Positions 18,242 to 28,077 of a DNA stretch of 61,474 nt are shown piece after piece (the stretch's first letter is position 1; each line of letters begins with the position of its first letter). Source of the DNA: an uncultured beta proteobacterium (GTDB lineage Bacteria > Pseudomonadota > Gammaproteobacteria > Burkholderiales > Nitrosomonadaceae). The notes under the pieces are model-generated. The model made no database searches. It saw only the letters and a list, made by a program, of their open reading frames with translations, and had not been told where the DNA came from. A program made the position numbers and the translations under genes. The stretch is from assembly GCA_900696615.1 (NCBI GenBank), contig CAADGS010000043.1, positions 1 to 61,474 of the forward strand, given 5' to 3'.

Positions 18242-18731
18242 GTCGTAATAACCACCTTTTGATTTCTAATGGGTTTCCATCGCTTGCATTCATAAAACCA
18301 CCCAATCCACCGTTTTTAGCGATAACTCGATGACAGGGAATGATTATCGGCAATCGATTGGCCCCGCATGCTCTACCTACCGCTCGGGGAGCAGAATGCA
18401 ACTGTGCCGCAATATCGGCATAGCTGCTTGTTTTTCCACTTGGGATGGTCTGAATTACTTCCCATACCCTATGTTGATGTATCGTTCCACCGAGATGCAG
18501 ATTTATATCAAATTTAAAACCGGGCTCCGATAAATAAGCTTGCAATTGCCTACACACTTCTTTTGCCAAATAATTTTGCGGCGCCAACGGTTCGGTGTCC
18601 TTAGGTAAATATTCAATATCAGTCAACCAATCCTCCTCAGTAACAATTCCCAACACTGCAAATGGCGCCACCAATTTTGCTTGATAAATTTTAATTGTTT
18701 TTATTTGTTGAGAATTTACTGATTTAACCAT
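18228..18731 (-). CDS. ogt: Methylated-DNA--protein-cysteine methyltransferase
   Basis: Suicide DNA-repair protein of 167 residues that moves the methyl group from O6-methylguanine to its own cysteine. The acceptor is Cys133 in IIIPCHRVI. The helix-turn-helix is represented by the TSSYADIAAQL and RAVGRACGANRLP segments that bind DNA and hold the arginine finger, and the GGLGGF loop follows the cysteine. The N-terminal domain is the short form of Ogt, without the Ada metal site. It lies upstream of xerD with overlap, a pairing that looks like simple operon packing. Confidence 0.93.
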   Translation of the reverse strand: MVKSVNSQQIKTIKIYQAKLVAPFAVLGIVTEEDWLTDIEYLPKDTEPLAPQNYLAKEVCRQLQAYLSEPGFKFDINLHLGGTIHQHRVWEVIQTIPSGKTSSYADIAAQLHSAPRAVGRACGANRLPIIIPCHRVIAKNGGLGGFMNASDGNPLEIKRWLLRHESA

Positions 18732-18834
18732 TGCCGATGTAAGTCAATATTTACAAAATTATTTTCGACTATTCGCTCCACCTCGAAATTGACATTAAAA
18801 ATAAATAGAAGTTTCAAAAAGCAAAGTAAATTTC

Positions 18835-18870
18835 ACACTTCCGGAGTTATAGGATTTATGCCGGAAGTGT
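18835..18870 (-). terminator. Hairpin downstream of htpG
   Basis: A 10-base perfect stem (ACACTTCCGG with its complement) around a 16-base loop, 19 bases beyond the htpG stop on the minus strand. A broken T-rich stretch follows on that strand, so it is a plausible though imperfect terminator for htpG. Confidence 0.5.
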
Positions 18871-18888
18871 TTGTAAGTTTAGTAAAAT

Positions 18889-20799
18889 TTAAGTTTTCGA
18901 CAATAGTAATTCATTGAGTCTCTTTACAAATGCCGCAGGATCTTCTAACTGACCACCTTCGGCAAGCAACGCCTGATCAAATAAGATTTGACTCCAATCA
19001 TCAAAATTATCCACTTCAGTTTTTAATCGCTGCACCATCGGATGATGCGGATTAATTTCAAGAATAGGTTTGGCATGCTGGATTTTCTGTCCTGCTGATT
19101 TCAGCAGCCGCTCCAAGTTACCGCCCATATCAAAAGTATCGGCAACAAGACAGGCAGGGGATTCCGTTAACCGAAAAGTGATGCGAACATCTTTTACTTG
19201 TTCACCAAGCGTTTCTTTCATTTTATCGGTTAGTTCCTGGTAAGCATTTGTTTCTTTTTCTCTTTCTTCTTTTTCAGATTCATCTTCCAGGCTACCAAGA
19301 TCCAATCCGCCTTTAGCAACCGATTGCAGAGCTTTGCCTTCAAATTCTGTAAGATTTGACACAAGCCATTCATCGATTCGATCAAACAGCAATATTACTT
19401 CGATGCCTTTCTTCCGGAATACTTCCAAATGAGGACTGCTCTTTGCTGCTTTGAGACTGTCCGCTGTAACGAAATAGATTTTTTCCTGACCTTCTTTCAT
19501 TCGGCTCACATACGTTTCCAAGGATACAGACGGTTCATCACTATCACTTTGAGTAGTAACAAAACGCAGCAACTTGGCAATGCGTTCTCGATTTGCAAAA
19601 TCTTCCCCCACACCTTCCTTAAGTACCTGGCCAAACTCCCGGTAAAAAGTTTTATATTTTTCTTTACCGTTGTCATCTTCATTTTTAGACAAATCTTCGA
19701 TTAAACCCAAAACTTTTTTGACTACACCGGCCCTAATCGTGTCAATATCTTTAGACTCTTGCAGAATTTCACGCGACACGTTCAAAGGTAGATTGTTCGA
19801 ATCGATCACACCGCGCACGAAACGCAGATAATTGGGTAGCAATTTCTCAGCATCATCCATGATAAATACGCGCTGAACGTACAACTTAATCCCATGACGC
19901 CGTTCGCGGTCAAATAAATCAAATGGAGCCCGTGTCGGAATAAAAAGTAGCTGTGTATATTCTTGGTTGCCTTCCACTCGTGCATGTAAATAAGCCAGTG
20001 GTGGCTCAAAATCATGTGCTACGTGTTTATAAAATTCATGATATTGCTCAGCTGTAATTTCGCTTTTCGGACGAGCCCATAAGGCATTTGCTTGATTGAT
20101 GGTTTCATCTTCATCCGTAATTTTGTTTTTTTTATCTTCCTGTGACCATTCTTCCTTCCTCATTACGATGGGCAGCGTAATATGGTCTGAATATTTACGA
20201 ATAATGGTGCGAATTCGCATACCGTTGAGAAATTCATCTTCATCTTTACGCAAATGAAGAATTATTTCAGTTCCGCGTGTTGATTTCTCAATCGTTTCCA
20301 GCGTGTAATCGCCTTCTCCGCTAGATTCCCAGCGAATGCCATGTTCTGCAGTCAAACCTGCGCGGCGGGTATTAATGGTTACTTTATCAGCAACAATAAA
20401 GGCTGAATAAAATCCAACGCCAAACTGTCCAATCAGATGAGCATCCTTGGCCTGATCGCCCGTCAATGAATTAAAAAATTCCCGCGTACCGGATTTAGCG
20501 ATCGTACCGATATGATCGATAACTTCCTGTCTTGACATACCTATGCCATTATCGGAGATTGTAATCGTGCGCTCATTGCTATCATAGCTCACACGTATCT
20601 TAAGGTCCGAATCGGATTCAAATAATGCAGGATCGGTAAGTCCCTCAAAACGCAGTTTATCCGCAGCATCCGAAGCATTAGAAATAAGCTCACGTAAAAA
20701 TATTTCTTTGTTGCTGTACAAAGAGTGAATCATTAGCTTCAACAGCTGCTTGGCTTCAGTTTGAAAATTTAAATGTTCTTTAATTGTTTCCGCTTGCAC
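18889..20799 (-). CDS. htpG: Hsp90-family chaperone HtpG
   Basis: Cytoplasmic ATP-dependent chaperone of 636 residues. The GHKL ATPase domain shows [14 protein letters not shown] (catalytic glutamate and Mg-binding asparagine), DNGIGM and [11 protein letters not shown]. The middle domain has the [16 protein letters not shown] block with the conserved arginine, and the C-terminal dimerisation domain is complete. The internal charged stretch near [12 protein letters not shown] is typical of the family. It starts at GTG, 5 bases after a strong AAGGAGG site. A sigma-32-like promoter lies 28-55 bases upstream, consistent with heat-shock control. Confidence 0.97.
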   Translation of the reverse strand: MQAETIKEHLNFQTEAKQLLKLMIHSLYSNKEIFLRELISNASDAADKLRFEGLTDPALFESDSDLKIRVSYDSNERTITISDNGIGMSRQEVIDHIGTIAKSGTREFFNSLTGDQAKDAHLIGQFGVGFYSAFIVADKVTINTRRAGLTAEHGIRWESSGEGDYTLETIEKSTRGTEIILHLRKDEDEFLNGMRIRTIIRKYSDHITLPIVMRKEEWSQEDKKNKITDEDETINQANALWARPKSEITAEQYHEFYKHVAHDFEPPLAYLHARVEGNQEYTQLLFIPTRAPFDLFDRERRHGIKLYVQRVFIMDDAEKLLPNYLRFVRGVIDSNNLPLNVSREILQESKDIDTIRAGVVKKVLGLIEDLSKNEDDNGKEKYKTFYREFGQVLKEGVGEDFANRERIAKLLRFVTTQSDSDEPSVSLETYVSRMKEGQEKIYFVTADSLKAAKSSPHLEVFRKKGIEVILLFDRIDEWLVSNLTEFEGKALQSVAKGGLDLGSLEDESEKEEREKETNAYQELTDKMKETLGEQVKDVRITFRLTESPACLVADTFDMGGNLERLLKSAGQKIQHAKPILEINPHHPMVQRLKTEVDNFDDWSQILFDQALLAEGGQLEDPAAFVKRLNELLLSKT

Positions 20800-20826
20800 T
20801 TTGGCCTCCTTAGAAAAGTAGATTTA

Positions 20827-20854
20827 ATATAAGGGTAAAGAAGAATAATTCAAG
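20827..20854 (-). promoter_or_regulatory. Sigma-32-like heat-shock promoter of htpG
   Basis: On the minus strand the -35 element CTTGAA (20849-20854) is followed after 13 bases by CCCTTATAT (20827-20835), close to the sigma-32 consensus CTTGAA-N13/14-CCCCATNT. Its position just before the htpG ribosome site fits a short 5' leader. Seen in sequence; activity is inferred. Confidence 0.6.
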
Positions 20855-21000
20855 TAATGATTGTTCACGACACATTTAACTCCTAGAAACTCTCGCAATA
20901 ACGTGTTATAAATTCGCCAATTTTCCTTGAAAATGAGAATAATGCGACAATTTGCCGCATTGTCATTCACGCACCGATCACCGATAATTCCTCTTAGTTC

Positions 21001-21140
21001 GTCGGATAAAATTTCCTAAACGGAGCAGGGCTTCGTATTCGAAATATAAAAAACTTCGATGGCAAATTCCCAATTTGCAACTCACTCTCTTCCTCCGACT
21101 TGCCCAAGCGATGTTTAATACATCGCTTGGTGCATTTTTA
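21001..21140 (+). ncRNA. Candidate small RNA ending in a terminator
   Basis: Possible plus-strand non-coding RNA. GTCGGA at 21001-21006 can pair with TCCGAC at 21094-21099, enclosing a 7-base hairpin (GCAAATT-CCC-AATTTGC, 21062-21078) and a small TTCG/CGAA stem. It is followed at once by the terminator-like hairpin at 21104-21130. I could not assign a clear promoter or a known RNA family, and the 5' end is a guess. It could also be a decayed leader sequence. Confidence 0.35.
21104..21130 (+). terminator. Intrinsic-terminator-like hairpin
   Basis: A perfect 10-base stem, CCAAGCGATG with its complement, around the 7-base loop TTTAATA, followed on the plus strand by TGCATTTTT. No annotated plus-strand gene lies upstream within the gap, so it would have to end an unannotated transcript. 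The minus strand has no T-run after the stem. Confidence 0.6.
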
Positions 21141-21385
21141 AAAGCCGTGGAAATTCATTAACAACCTAATAATCTTAAAAATTGTTGCGCAGCGTTTATT
21201 CTAATAAACGAGTTGCTGTATGCAGAAATACCGATGATGGGATGGGAGATGGGATTGAATGAATTAATTTTGCGGTTAATGCCTGATATTCTAAAAGCAT
21301 TTAAACCAGATGCCTAGACCATGACTACTTCACTTGGCAAGCCGCTAAGCGTGATATATAAAAATTGCCATCAAACGAAAGTAGA

Positions 21386-22192
21386 CTAGTCTGTTCCACT
21401 GACTTCTTCTTCGGCTATTGGCAGCTCGGTTACCTTATCCGCATCCGTTGACAGAATCATTACAGCAACCCGGCGGTTTCTTTTTCTACCTTCCGGTGTA
21501 TCATTCCCCTCGATTGGGCGATTCTCGCCATAACCGATAGCAGTAAGCCGTTTTGCCTCGACACCGTTTTCAATAAACAATCTAATCACGCTGCTTGCAC
21601 GAGCAGCCGACAATTCCCAATTTGACGGAAAATGTTCGGTATGAATGGGCAAATTATCGGTATGCCCTTCGACTTGAATTTCATGTTCGTGTCCTCTGAT
21701 AACATGGGCAACCGCTTGTAATGCCAGGCTTGAATTATCTGCAAGCTTGGCTTGTCCTGGAGAAAAAAGCACGCTTGCGTTGATTTCCACAGTAATTCCA
21801 AGAGAACTTTGCGTTACTCTCACTTGACCATCCTTTACAAGAGGCTCTAAAGCGTGATGAATACTCTTAGCCATGCTTCTCATGCTCTTTTGCTTTTTTT
21901 CTCGAACCGCTAATTCTTCAATTGGTTTAATTGAATCGGCACGCTTCGACTGCAAACCATCGATCAACACTAATTCAGCAGATGGCACTGAAACTGACGA
22001 ATGACTGCTACTTTTAAATGCACTGACCAATGAATGACTTAAGACGCGATACTTGCCTTCATTAACTGAAGAAACAGCATACATCACAATAAAAAAAGCA
22101 AATAGCAAGGTTATAAAATCTGCATAAGAAACCAGCCAGCGTTCATGATTTTCGCCTGACTCCGAGTTTTTTTGTTTTCTCCTTTTCAACAT
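21386..22192 (-). CDS. motD: Flagellar motor stator protein MotD (MotB family)
   Basis: Stator subunit of 268 residues that anchors the motor to peptidoglycan. It has one membrane helix near residues 22-43 with the proton-carrying aspartate in VSYADFITLLF (Asp25). A linker follows, and then a C-terminal OmpA-like domain with the VEGHTDNLPI and LSAARASSVIRLF peptidoglycan-binding blocks and the GYGENRP motif. It is last in the motility operon after motC, the order of the second stator pair in pseudomonads, which is why I prefer MotD to MotB. Confidence 0.88.
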   Translation of the reverse strand: MLKRRKQKNSESGENHERWLVSYADFITLLFAFFIVMYAVSSVNEGKYRVLSHSLVSAFKSSSHSSVSVPSAELVLIDGLQSKRADSIKPIEELAVREKKQKSMRSMAKSIHHALEPLVKDGQVRVTQSSLGITVEINASVLFSPGQAKLADNSSLALQAVAHVIRGHEHEIQVEGHTDNLPIHTEHFPSNWELSAARASSVIRLFIENGVEAKRLTAIGYGENRPIEGNDTPEGRKRNRRVAVMILSTDADKVTELPIAEEEVSGTD

Positions 22193-22247
22193 TGCTATAC
22201 ACAGATAACCAATTGACGTTTAAACAGAAATTGTCTTAAACGGGGCG

Positions 22248-23003
22248 TTAGACATAGTAGCCTTGCAATCGATTCTCGATAAACCGGGGATTCTCACCGT
22301 TTGCAATCGCCACAAATCCGTCCACTAAAATTTCTTGCATGACCATTTGTTCATTGATAATACTTTTTAATTTATTCGCTATCGGTAAACACACTAAATT
22401 TGCAAAGCCCACACCATAAACCGTTGCAACAAATGCGACCGCTATACCGCTACCCAAAAGCTCAGGATCCGATAAATTTTCCATCACATGAATTAAACCC
22501 AGTACTGCACCCAATATTCCAATGGTAGGCGCATATCCGCCCGCAGCTTCCCAAATTCGAGCCGATTGACGTTGATATTCGTCGCTGGCATTGATATCGA
22601 TTTCCATAACTTCTCGCAGCTTTTCAGCCGTACTCCCGTCTGCAAGCAACTGCAACCCTTTCTTTGTCAGCGGATCTTTTACCACCTTCACATGCGACTC
22701 GAGAGCCAGCAAACCATCTTTTCGCGCAATATGCGACCAGTTGATGATTTGCTTAATCAATAATTGCGGTGAATTTTCAGGAGGGAAAAATATCCAGCGG
22801 CTCATTCTCAAACCGTTCAAGAACACTTTTACTGGACTTTGCAACAAAACAGCGCCAGTAGTTCCACCCATAACGATTAAAAATGCCGCAGCCTGAATCA
22901 ACGAACCTGCATGACCGCCTTCCAGTATCTGCCCGCCTATGATTGCAATAAAAGCGAGCGAGATACCGACAACACTGTTCAAATCCACTTTCGATTTTTT
23001 CAT
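22248..23003 (-). CDS. motC: Flagellar motor stator protein MotC (MotA family)
   Basis: Stator channel subunit of about 251 residues with four expected membrane helices, two near the N-terminus and two around residues 150-205 (APTIGILGAVLGLIHVM and GSGIAVAFVATVYGVGFANLV). Charged residues in the cytoplasmic loop between them would contact FliG. I chose ATG 23003; TTG 23018 is in frame upstream. It follows fliA and is followed by its partner motD, so the stator pair is expressed with the regulator and export genes. Confidence 0.9.
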   Translation of the reverse strand: MKKSKVDLNSVVGISLAFIAIIGGQILEGGHAGSLIQAAAFLIVMGGTTGAVLLQSPVKVFLNGLRMSRWIFFPPENSPQLLIKQIINWSHIARKDGLLALESHVKVVKDPLTKKGLQLLADGSTAEKLREVMEIDINASDEYQRQSARIWEAAGGYAPTIGILGAVLGLIHVMENLSDPELLGSGIAVAFVATVYGVGFANLVCLPIANKLKSIINEQMVMQEILVDGFVAIANGENPRFIENRLQGYYV

Positions 23004-23046
23004 CGTAGAACCGCTCAATTACAATGATCAATCCAGAAATTATGGC

Positions 23047-23763
23047 TCACGAATTTCTTAAACGGACACGCAGTCGCGCTACTGCCTGAGTATGCAGCTG
23101 ACATACTCGCGACTCGCTGACACCCATTACTTCACCGATTTCGCGCAAATTCATTTCTTGCTCGTAATGCATAGCCATTACCTGCTTTTCCCTCGGCGGT
23201 AGATTATCAATGGCCGCTATCAATAAGTTCCTGAAATTTTCATCCAGCAATGCATTAAGCGGGTCGCCTTCGGAATCAACTGCCAACCGATCCAAAAATG
23301 GTTCTTCGTCATCCTGTTGGAAATCTTCGTAATAAATCAATTGAGCACCCCGCGCGCTCTGCAATGTCTCATGATACTCATCAAGCGGCATGTTTAACTC
23401 GTCTGCCAGTTCTTGTTCACTGGGAGCACAGCCATTACGCTGCTCCAGTAAATTGACAGCCGCCTCAATAAGGCGCATTTTTTTACGAACGCTCCGAGGC
23501 AACCAATCCGCCTCGCGCAACTCATCAAGAATCGATCCGCGTATGCGTTGCGCCGCATAACTCTCGAATTGACGTCCGTATGAACCTTCATAACGATTGA
23601 TCGCATCCAGCAAGCCAATCATTCCTGCTTGAATCAAGTCATCGACTTGCACACTTGCGGGCAATCGCGTCATCATGTGATAAGCAATACGCTTTACCAG
23701 CGGAGTAAATTCCGACACAAATTGTTCTTTATCAATCGTTTTAGTTCCAGTCGCTGTATACAT
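23047..23763 (-). CDS. fliA: Flagellar sigma factor FliA (sigma-28)
   Basis: RNA polymerase sigma factor of 238 residues that switches on late flagellar and chemotaxis genes. Region 2 (LVKRIAYHMMTRLPASVQVDDLIQAG and GSILDELREADWLPRSVR blocks, quoted here by their ends), region 3 and region 4 (LPPREKQVMAMHYEQEMNLREI and the GVSESRVCQLHTQA helix-turn-helix) are all recognisable. It starts 6 bases after the flhG stop, so it belongs to the same transcript. The anti-sigma factor FlgM is not in this window. Confidence 0.95.
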   Translation of the reverse strand: MYTATGTKTIDKEQFVSEFTPLVKRIAYHMMTRLPASVQVDDLIQAGMIGLLDAINRYEGSYGRQFESYAAQRIRGSILDELREADWLPRSVRKKMRLIEAAVNLLEQRNGCAPSEQELADELNMPLDEYHETLQSARGAQLIYYEDFQQDDEEPFLDRLAVDSEGDPLNALLDENFRNLLIAAIDNLPPREKQVMAMHYEQEMNLREIGEVMGVSESRVCQLHTQAVARLRVRLRNS

Positions 23764-23769
23764 AATTAA

Positions 23770-24669
23770 TCACACCGTAAAATTTGCCATGCTGAGATGA
23801 CTAGTTCGAATTAACCGTTGCATAAAATTATCGATCCCTCCGTTATACTTATCCGGACACGAAGAACGGAAAATGTTATGCGCCAGTTGCTTAAAACACA
23901 TTGCAGCTTGCGAAGCCGGAAATGCTTCAATCACCGGCTTACACAACTGGTTCGCATTGCGTAATTTCTCGTCGCTCTGAATATGGCCGACAAACTCAAG
24001 TGATACGGAAAGATATTGGCGCGCCACTTGGCATAAATTATGGAAAATAATGTGTGCTCCTTTTTCTGAATCGGCTTTATTAACCAAAATGAGAAAATGC
24101 TGCTTGGCATACTCCTGGCTCATGATCTTGATGAGTGCATACGCCCCGGTCAGCGAGGCAGCCGATCCGGAAATCACGATCAGGATCTGTTCAGAGGCCA
24201 GACCCAGTGGCAAGACATGCGTAGTACCGCTCATGGCAGTATCTATCAGCACGATATCGACCGCTTCGGTTAGCGCTGAGAAACTTTTGATTAGCCAATC
24301 TTGCTCATGACGACTAAGTTTGTTCAATGCATGTATACCGCGCGTTGCGGTTAGGATGGCTATATTTTCAGGTCCCTGTAACAGTACCTGGTTTAACTGT
24401 TTATCTTTATTGATCACATGCAACAAATCAAAACGCGCTTGTAATCCCAAATTGGTGCAGATATTGTTATGACATGGATTTTCGTCGATCAACAATACGC
24501 GCTTGCCATTCTTTGCTAACGCAGAGGCCAGATTCACCACGACACTAGTTTTTCCAATGCGCGGTTTGCCGCCAGCAATCGTAAAGACTCGCGCTGAATT
24601 ATTAGCCTGGAGCGACATCAAATTTCTCAATCCAGCAGCTTGATCCGGTCTCATGGAATTATTCATCAT
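23770..24669 (-). CDS. flhG: Flagellar number regulator FlhG (FleN), MinD-like ATPase
   Basis: MinD/ParA-type ATPase of 299 residues that limits flagellar number and works with FlhF. The N-terminal DQAAGLRNLM motif, which stimulates the FlhF GTPase in the family, is at residues 9-18. The deviant Walker A is GGKPRIGKTS from residue 33, with both lysines (35 and 40) of the MinD-type loop. The usual GGKGGVGKT has become GGKPRIGKT, so the glycine pair is replaced by Pro-Arg. Switch aspartates appear in LLIDENP and VLIDTAMSG. It overlaps the flhF stop by 11 bases. Confidence 0.9.
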   Translation of the reverse strand: MMNNSMRPDQAAGLRNLMSLQANNSARVFTIAGGKPRIGKTSVVVNLASALAKNGKRVLLIDENPCHNNICTNLGLQARFDLLHVINKDKQLNQVLLQGPENIAILTATRGIHALNKLSRHEQDWLIKSFSALTEAVDIVLIDTAMSGTTHVLPLGLASEQILIVISGSAASLTGAYALIKIMSQEYAKQHFLILVNKADSEKGAHIIFHNLCQVARQYLSVSLEFVGHIQSDEKLRNANQLCKPVIEAFPASQAAMCFKQLAHNIFRSSCPDKYNGGIDNFMQRLIRTSHLSMANFTV

Positions 24670-25936
24670 TGAATCCCACTAACGATTTCTCACCGGCACG
24701 TATGGGTTCAATGTTATTTCTAGTAGCCATAATCAGCGCAAACTCCGCATCTTGCAAAGTAAACGCCGAGTCGGTGGGAGATGCTTTAAAAATTCGATGT
24801 AACAAATACTTGGCATTAGCGGCATGAATATCCTCCGGCACTTTTTGTCCATTAGCCACATAGTGCAGCATTAATTTTCTGCGGATAATCGCATCTAGGA
24901 CGACACCAAGGCTCGCTGCCTCATCAACCTTTGTAATGATGCAACCATAAATGCCATTGGTTTGATAAGCTGAAATGACTTCATCCAAAGTCTTGCCATT
25001 CGAGGCGGCACTCAATATCAGCATGCGTTTAACATCTGCGCCACAATTGCACAACATGGCGATCTGTTCCGCCACCATATGATCACGCTGGCTCATGCCA
25101 ACCGTATCGATCAACACCATATGTTTATTTCTCAATTCGGAAAGAGTGAGCTGCAAGTCTTCGGTGTCTTTGATATTTCTAACCGGAACACCAAGTAATT
25201 GCCCGTAAATTCTTAACTGCTCGTGACCGCCGATTCGATAACTATCCGTAGTCAGGAGTGCTACTTTATCTGCCCCATGACGAATCACACATCGTGCCGC
25301 CAGCTTTGCGGTAGTGGTGGTTTTTCCGACACCGGTGGGTCCAATCAAGGCGTACACCCCCCCTCTCTCGACCATTTCATCATTGGTCGCAGTATGAAGA
25401 TTATGAGCCAGCGCAGACATGGCCTGTTTCAGACTATTCTCGTAATCGTAATCTGCAGCTAACTTATCGACCAAACGACGCGACAACATCGGACTGAATC
25501 CTGCTTCCAGCATGGCGCGTAATATCTTTATTTTTTCCGGCTTTCGTTGAGTGAAATTTCCCCATGCCACCCCGGCCAATTGGTTCTCCAACGTACTTCT
25601 CATCGCCTGTATTTCTGCAATGATGTTTTGTGCCAATGCCACCGTCATACCTTCGGTTGGGGTCTTACTCGTTTCTGTAGGTTCATCCTTCAGAGCATGA
25701 TTTTTGGCATAAGACTCGGCTGCACGTATGCCTTTACTTTTCTGATTGTGTGCAGTCGGAATTTCCGCCGGAGCCGTTTCCACCAAGCTCGACATTTCCG
25801 AGTCCGCCAACGCCATGATTTCTACGCCATCTTTTGTTTTGCGGTTTGAAAGAATCACCGCGTCCATGCCAAGTTCTTCTTTAACGAGGCGTAATGCTTC
25901 TTTCGAGGTGGGCGCAATATAGCGTTTTACTTTCAT
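24659..25936 (-). CDS. flhF: Flagellar biosynthesis GTPase FlhF
   Basis: SRP-type GTPase of 425 residues that sets the site and number of polar flagella. It has a basic, variable N-terminal third and then the NG domain: the G1 loop GPTGVGKTTTTAKLAAR, the LTTDSYRIGGHEQL block, G3 in LIDTVGMSQRD, and the KVDEAASLG block carrying the guanine-specific TKVD. Its ATG overlaps the flhA stop (ATGA), and flhG overlaps its own end. Presence of flhF and flhG together suggests polar flagellation. Confidence 0.95.
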   Translation of the reverse strand: MKVKRYIAPTSKEALRLVKEELGMDAVILSNRKTKDGVEIMALADSEMSSLVETAPAEIPTAHNQKSKGIRAAESYAKNHALKDEPTETSKTPTEGMTVALAQNIIAEIQAMRSTLENQLAGVAWGNFTQRKPEKIKILRAMLEAGFSPMLSRRLVDKLAADYDYENSLKQAMSALAHNLHTATNDEMVERGGVYALIGPTGVGKTTTTAKLAARCVIRHGADKVALLTTDSYRIGGHEQLRIYGQLLGVPVRNIKDTEDLQLTLSELRNKHMVLIDTVGMSQRDHMVAEQIAMLCNCGADVKRMLILSAASNGKTLDEVISAYQTNGIYGCIITKVDEAASLGVVLDAIIRRKLMLHYVANGQKVPEDIHAANAKYLLHRIFKASPTDSAFTLQDAEFALIMATRNNIEPIRAGEKSLVGFNDE

Positions 25937-28017
25937 TTATTACCTCCAACGATGGAAGTGATTTTGATTTTTCGGGAAATAGGAATTTCCGAATGGGAAA
26001 GTACGCACAACTGAGGCAATGCGCGGCGCAAAAACTTCGCCAGCAAAAAGCGAATGGCATTAGGTACCAGTAATACCAGAGGTAGCCCTAATTTTTCCTG
26101 CTGCTGTACCGCATTGCGCGCTTCTTTTAACAAAGTTTCGGCAAGACCCGGTTCAATTCCCGCGCTACCTTGTGAGTCTCCTGTTTGCATCACTTGAATG
26201 AGTATGTTTTCTAACTCATGGTGCAGACTCATTACCTGTAACTCGGCACCTGCCGGAAAATATTGTTCGACGATCGCACGGCCTAAAGCATGCCGGACAA
26301 CCGCAGTCAATTCATTGGCATCCTGGATACGCGCTGCATGTTCTGTCAGAACATCGATAATGGAGCGCATGTCACGGATATGCACGCTTTCTTCCAACAG
26401 GTTATGCAAGACTTTTTGAACTGTCGATAACGGCAGTAATTTGGGCACCAGGTCTTCAATCAGTTTTGGAGACTGCGCACTCAAGTGATCCAAAAGTTTC
26501 TGCAGTTCTTGCCGGCCCAGTAATTCAGATGCGTGCATGTGAATCAAGTGATTAATATGCGTAGCCACCACCGTACTGGCATCAACCACGGTATAACCAT
26601 GCATTTGCGCTTGTTCACGCAGAGAGGATTCGATCCAGACGGCTGGCAATCCGAATGCCGGATCTGTGGTTGGATTGCCCGGCAATTGCATGGTGACCCG
26701 ACCAGGATTGATGGCCAGATACATGCCGGAATACGATTCACCCTGACCCACAACCGAGCCTTTTAACGTAATGCGGTAGGCATTGGGACGCAATTCAAGG
26801 TTATCGCGGATATGCACAACGGGTGGCAGAAAACCGATTTCCTGCGCAAATTTCTTGCGTATGCTATTTATCCTTTTTAACAATTCCCCCTGCTGATTCT
26901 TATCGACCAGTGAAATCAAACGATATCCAACTTCCAACCCCAAAGTATCGATAGGCGTGACGTCCTCCCAGCTCGCATCGGTTTTCTCTATCGCGGGAAT
27001 TTCCGCAACAACCGGCGCCGGGGTCTGTTTTGTTGTAGCTTTTTTCTGCCAATAAGCCATTGCCCCCAATAACGAAGCAATGAACAAAAACACGAAATTA
27101 GGCATACCCGGAATCAGGCCCATGATTCCCAAGATACTGGCGGTAATCATTAAAACTTGGGGTTTTTGGAATAATTGGCTCAGAACTTGTTCGCCAAGAT
27201 CTTCTTCTGTTGTAACGCGACTCACAACCAAGCCTGCAGCGGTTGAGATAATCAGTGCCGGGATTTGTCCAACCAAACCATCGCCAATCGTCAGCAAGGT
27301 GTAGTTTCTAGCAGCCGCAGACATTTCCATATCATGCTGCAGGACACCGACAATCAATCCACCCACTATGGTAATCAACATAATCAAAATACCGGCTATG
27401 GCATCGCCGCGCACGAATTTGCTCGCACCATCCATGGAGCCATAGAAATCAGCTTCCTGAGAAATATCGGCGCGGCGCTTACGTGCCTCGTCTTCGCCGA
27501 TCAATCCCGCATTCAAATCGGCGTCAATGGCCATCTGTTTGCCCGGCATGGCATCCAGTGTAAAACGCGCGCTGACTTCGGCAATACGTCCGGCACCCTT
27601 GGTAATCACAACGAAATTGATCACCACCAGAATGATGAAAACCACCAGCCCTACCGCGTAGTTACCCCCTACCAGAAAATGTCCAAATGCTTCGATCACC
27701 TTACCGGCGGCATCGGGACCGGTGTGCCCTTCCAGCAGTACCACCCGTGTTGAAGCAATATTGAGCGACAGTCTCAATAATGTCGTAATCAAAAGGATGG
27801 TCGGGAAAACAGCAAATTCAAGCGCGTTTCTGGTGTAAAGGCTGACCATCAAAACAATGATGGATATTGCGATATTGAAGGTGAACAAAAAATCCAGGAT
27901 GAATGGCGGCAAAGGCAACACCATCATGGCAAGAATCATAATAATCAGTATCGGACCGGCCAGCGTCTTCAGATTATTTGAATCCACTAAAGACGATAAG
28001 GTGACAGCGCTATTCAT
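25933..28017 (-). CDS. flhA: Flagellar type III export apparatus protein FlhA
   Basis: Export gate membrane protein of about 694 residues. The N-terminal half has about eight membrane helices and the FHIPEP-type cytoplasmic loop, with the conserved DAMPGKQMAIDADLNAG and RADFYG-like (EADFYGSMDGA) segments. The C-terminal half is the soluble substrate-docking domain. I chose ATG 28017; a TTG six codons earlier (28035) is also in frame. It lies between flhB and flhF in the usual order. All conserved blocks look intact. Confidence 0.96.
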   Translation of the reverse strand: MNSAVTLSSLVDSNNLKTLAGPILIIMILAMMVLPLPPFILDFLFTFNIAISIIVLMVSLYTRNALEFAVFPTILLITTLLRLSLNIASTRVVLLEGHTGPDAAGKVIEAFGHFLVGGNYAVGLVVFIILVVINFVVITKGAGRIAEVSARFTLDAMPGKQMAIDADLNAGLIGEDEARKRRADISQEADFYGSMDGASKFVRGDAIAGILIMLITIVGGLIVGVLQHDMEMSAAARNYTLLTIGDGLVGQIPALIISTAAGLVVSRVTTEEDLGEQVLSQLFQKPQVLMITASILGIMGLIPGMPNFVFLFIASLLGAMAYWQKKATTKQTPAPVVAEIPAIEKTDASWEDVTPIDTLGLEVGYRLISLVDKNQQGELLKRINSIRKKFAQEIGFLPPVVHIRDNLELRPNAYRITLKGSVVGQGESYSGMYLAINPGRVTMQLPGNPTTDPAFGLPAVWIESSLREQAQMHGYTVVDASTVVATHINHLIHMHASELLGRQELQKLLDHLSAQSPKLIEDLVPKLLPLSTVQKVLHNLLEESVHIRDMRSIIDVLTEHAARIQDANELTAVVRHALGRAIVEQYFPAGAELQVMSLHHELENILIQVMQTGDSQGSAGIEPGLAETLLKEARNAVQQQEKLGLPLVLLVPNAIRFLLAKFLRRALPQLCVLSHSEIPISRKIKITSIVGGNK

Positions 28018-28077
28018 GGTTTGGGAAACCAGCAATTAATCGATCGATTGATTTATAAACAAAACTCACGTTATTCC

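Larger units (their letters stand above)
20855..21385. other. Long intergenic region with a structured segment
   Basis: Non-coding stretch between htpG and motD, both on the minus strand. Its middle (about 21001-21140) contains several inverted repeats ending in a strong plus-strand hairpin, described separately. Further right there is an 8-base inverted repeat CGTTTATT-CT-AATAAACG at 21193-21210 and a short unlikely frame at 21234-21317. The rest shows nothing I recognise. Confidence 0.4.

Noticed and set aside
21001..21140. Assignment to 6S RNA, tmRNA or SRP RNA
   Set aside because: None of the conserved sequence marks of these RNAs could be recognised.
21234..21317. A 27-residue plus-strand frame between htpG and motD
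   Set aside because: No ribosome site and too short to judge; likely chance in a non-coding region.
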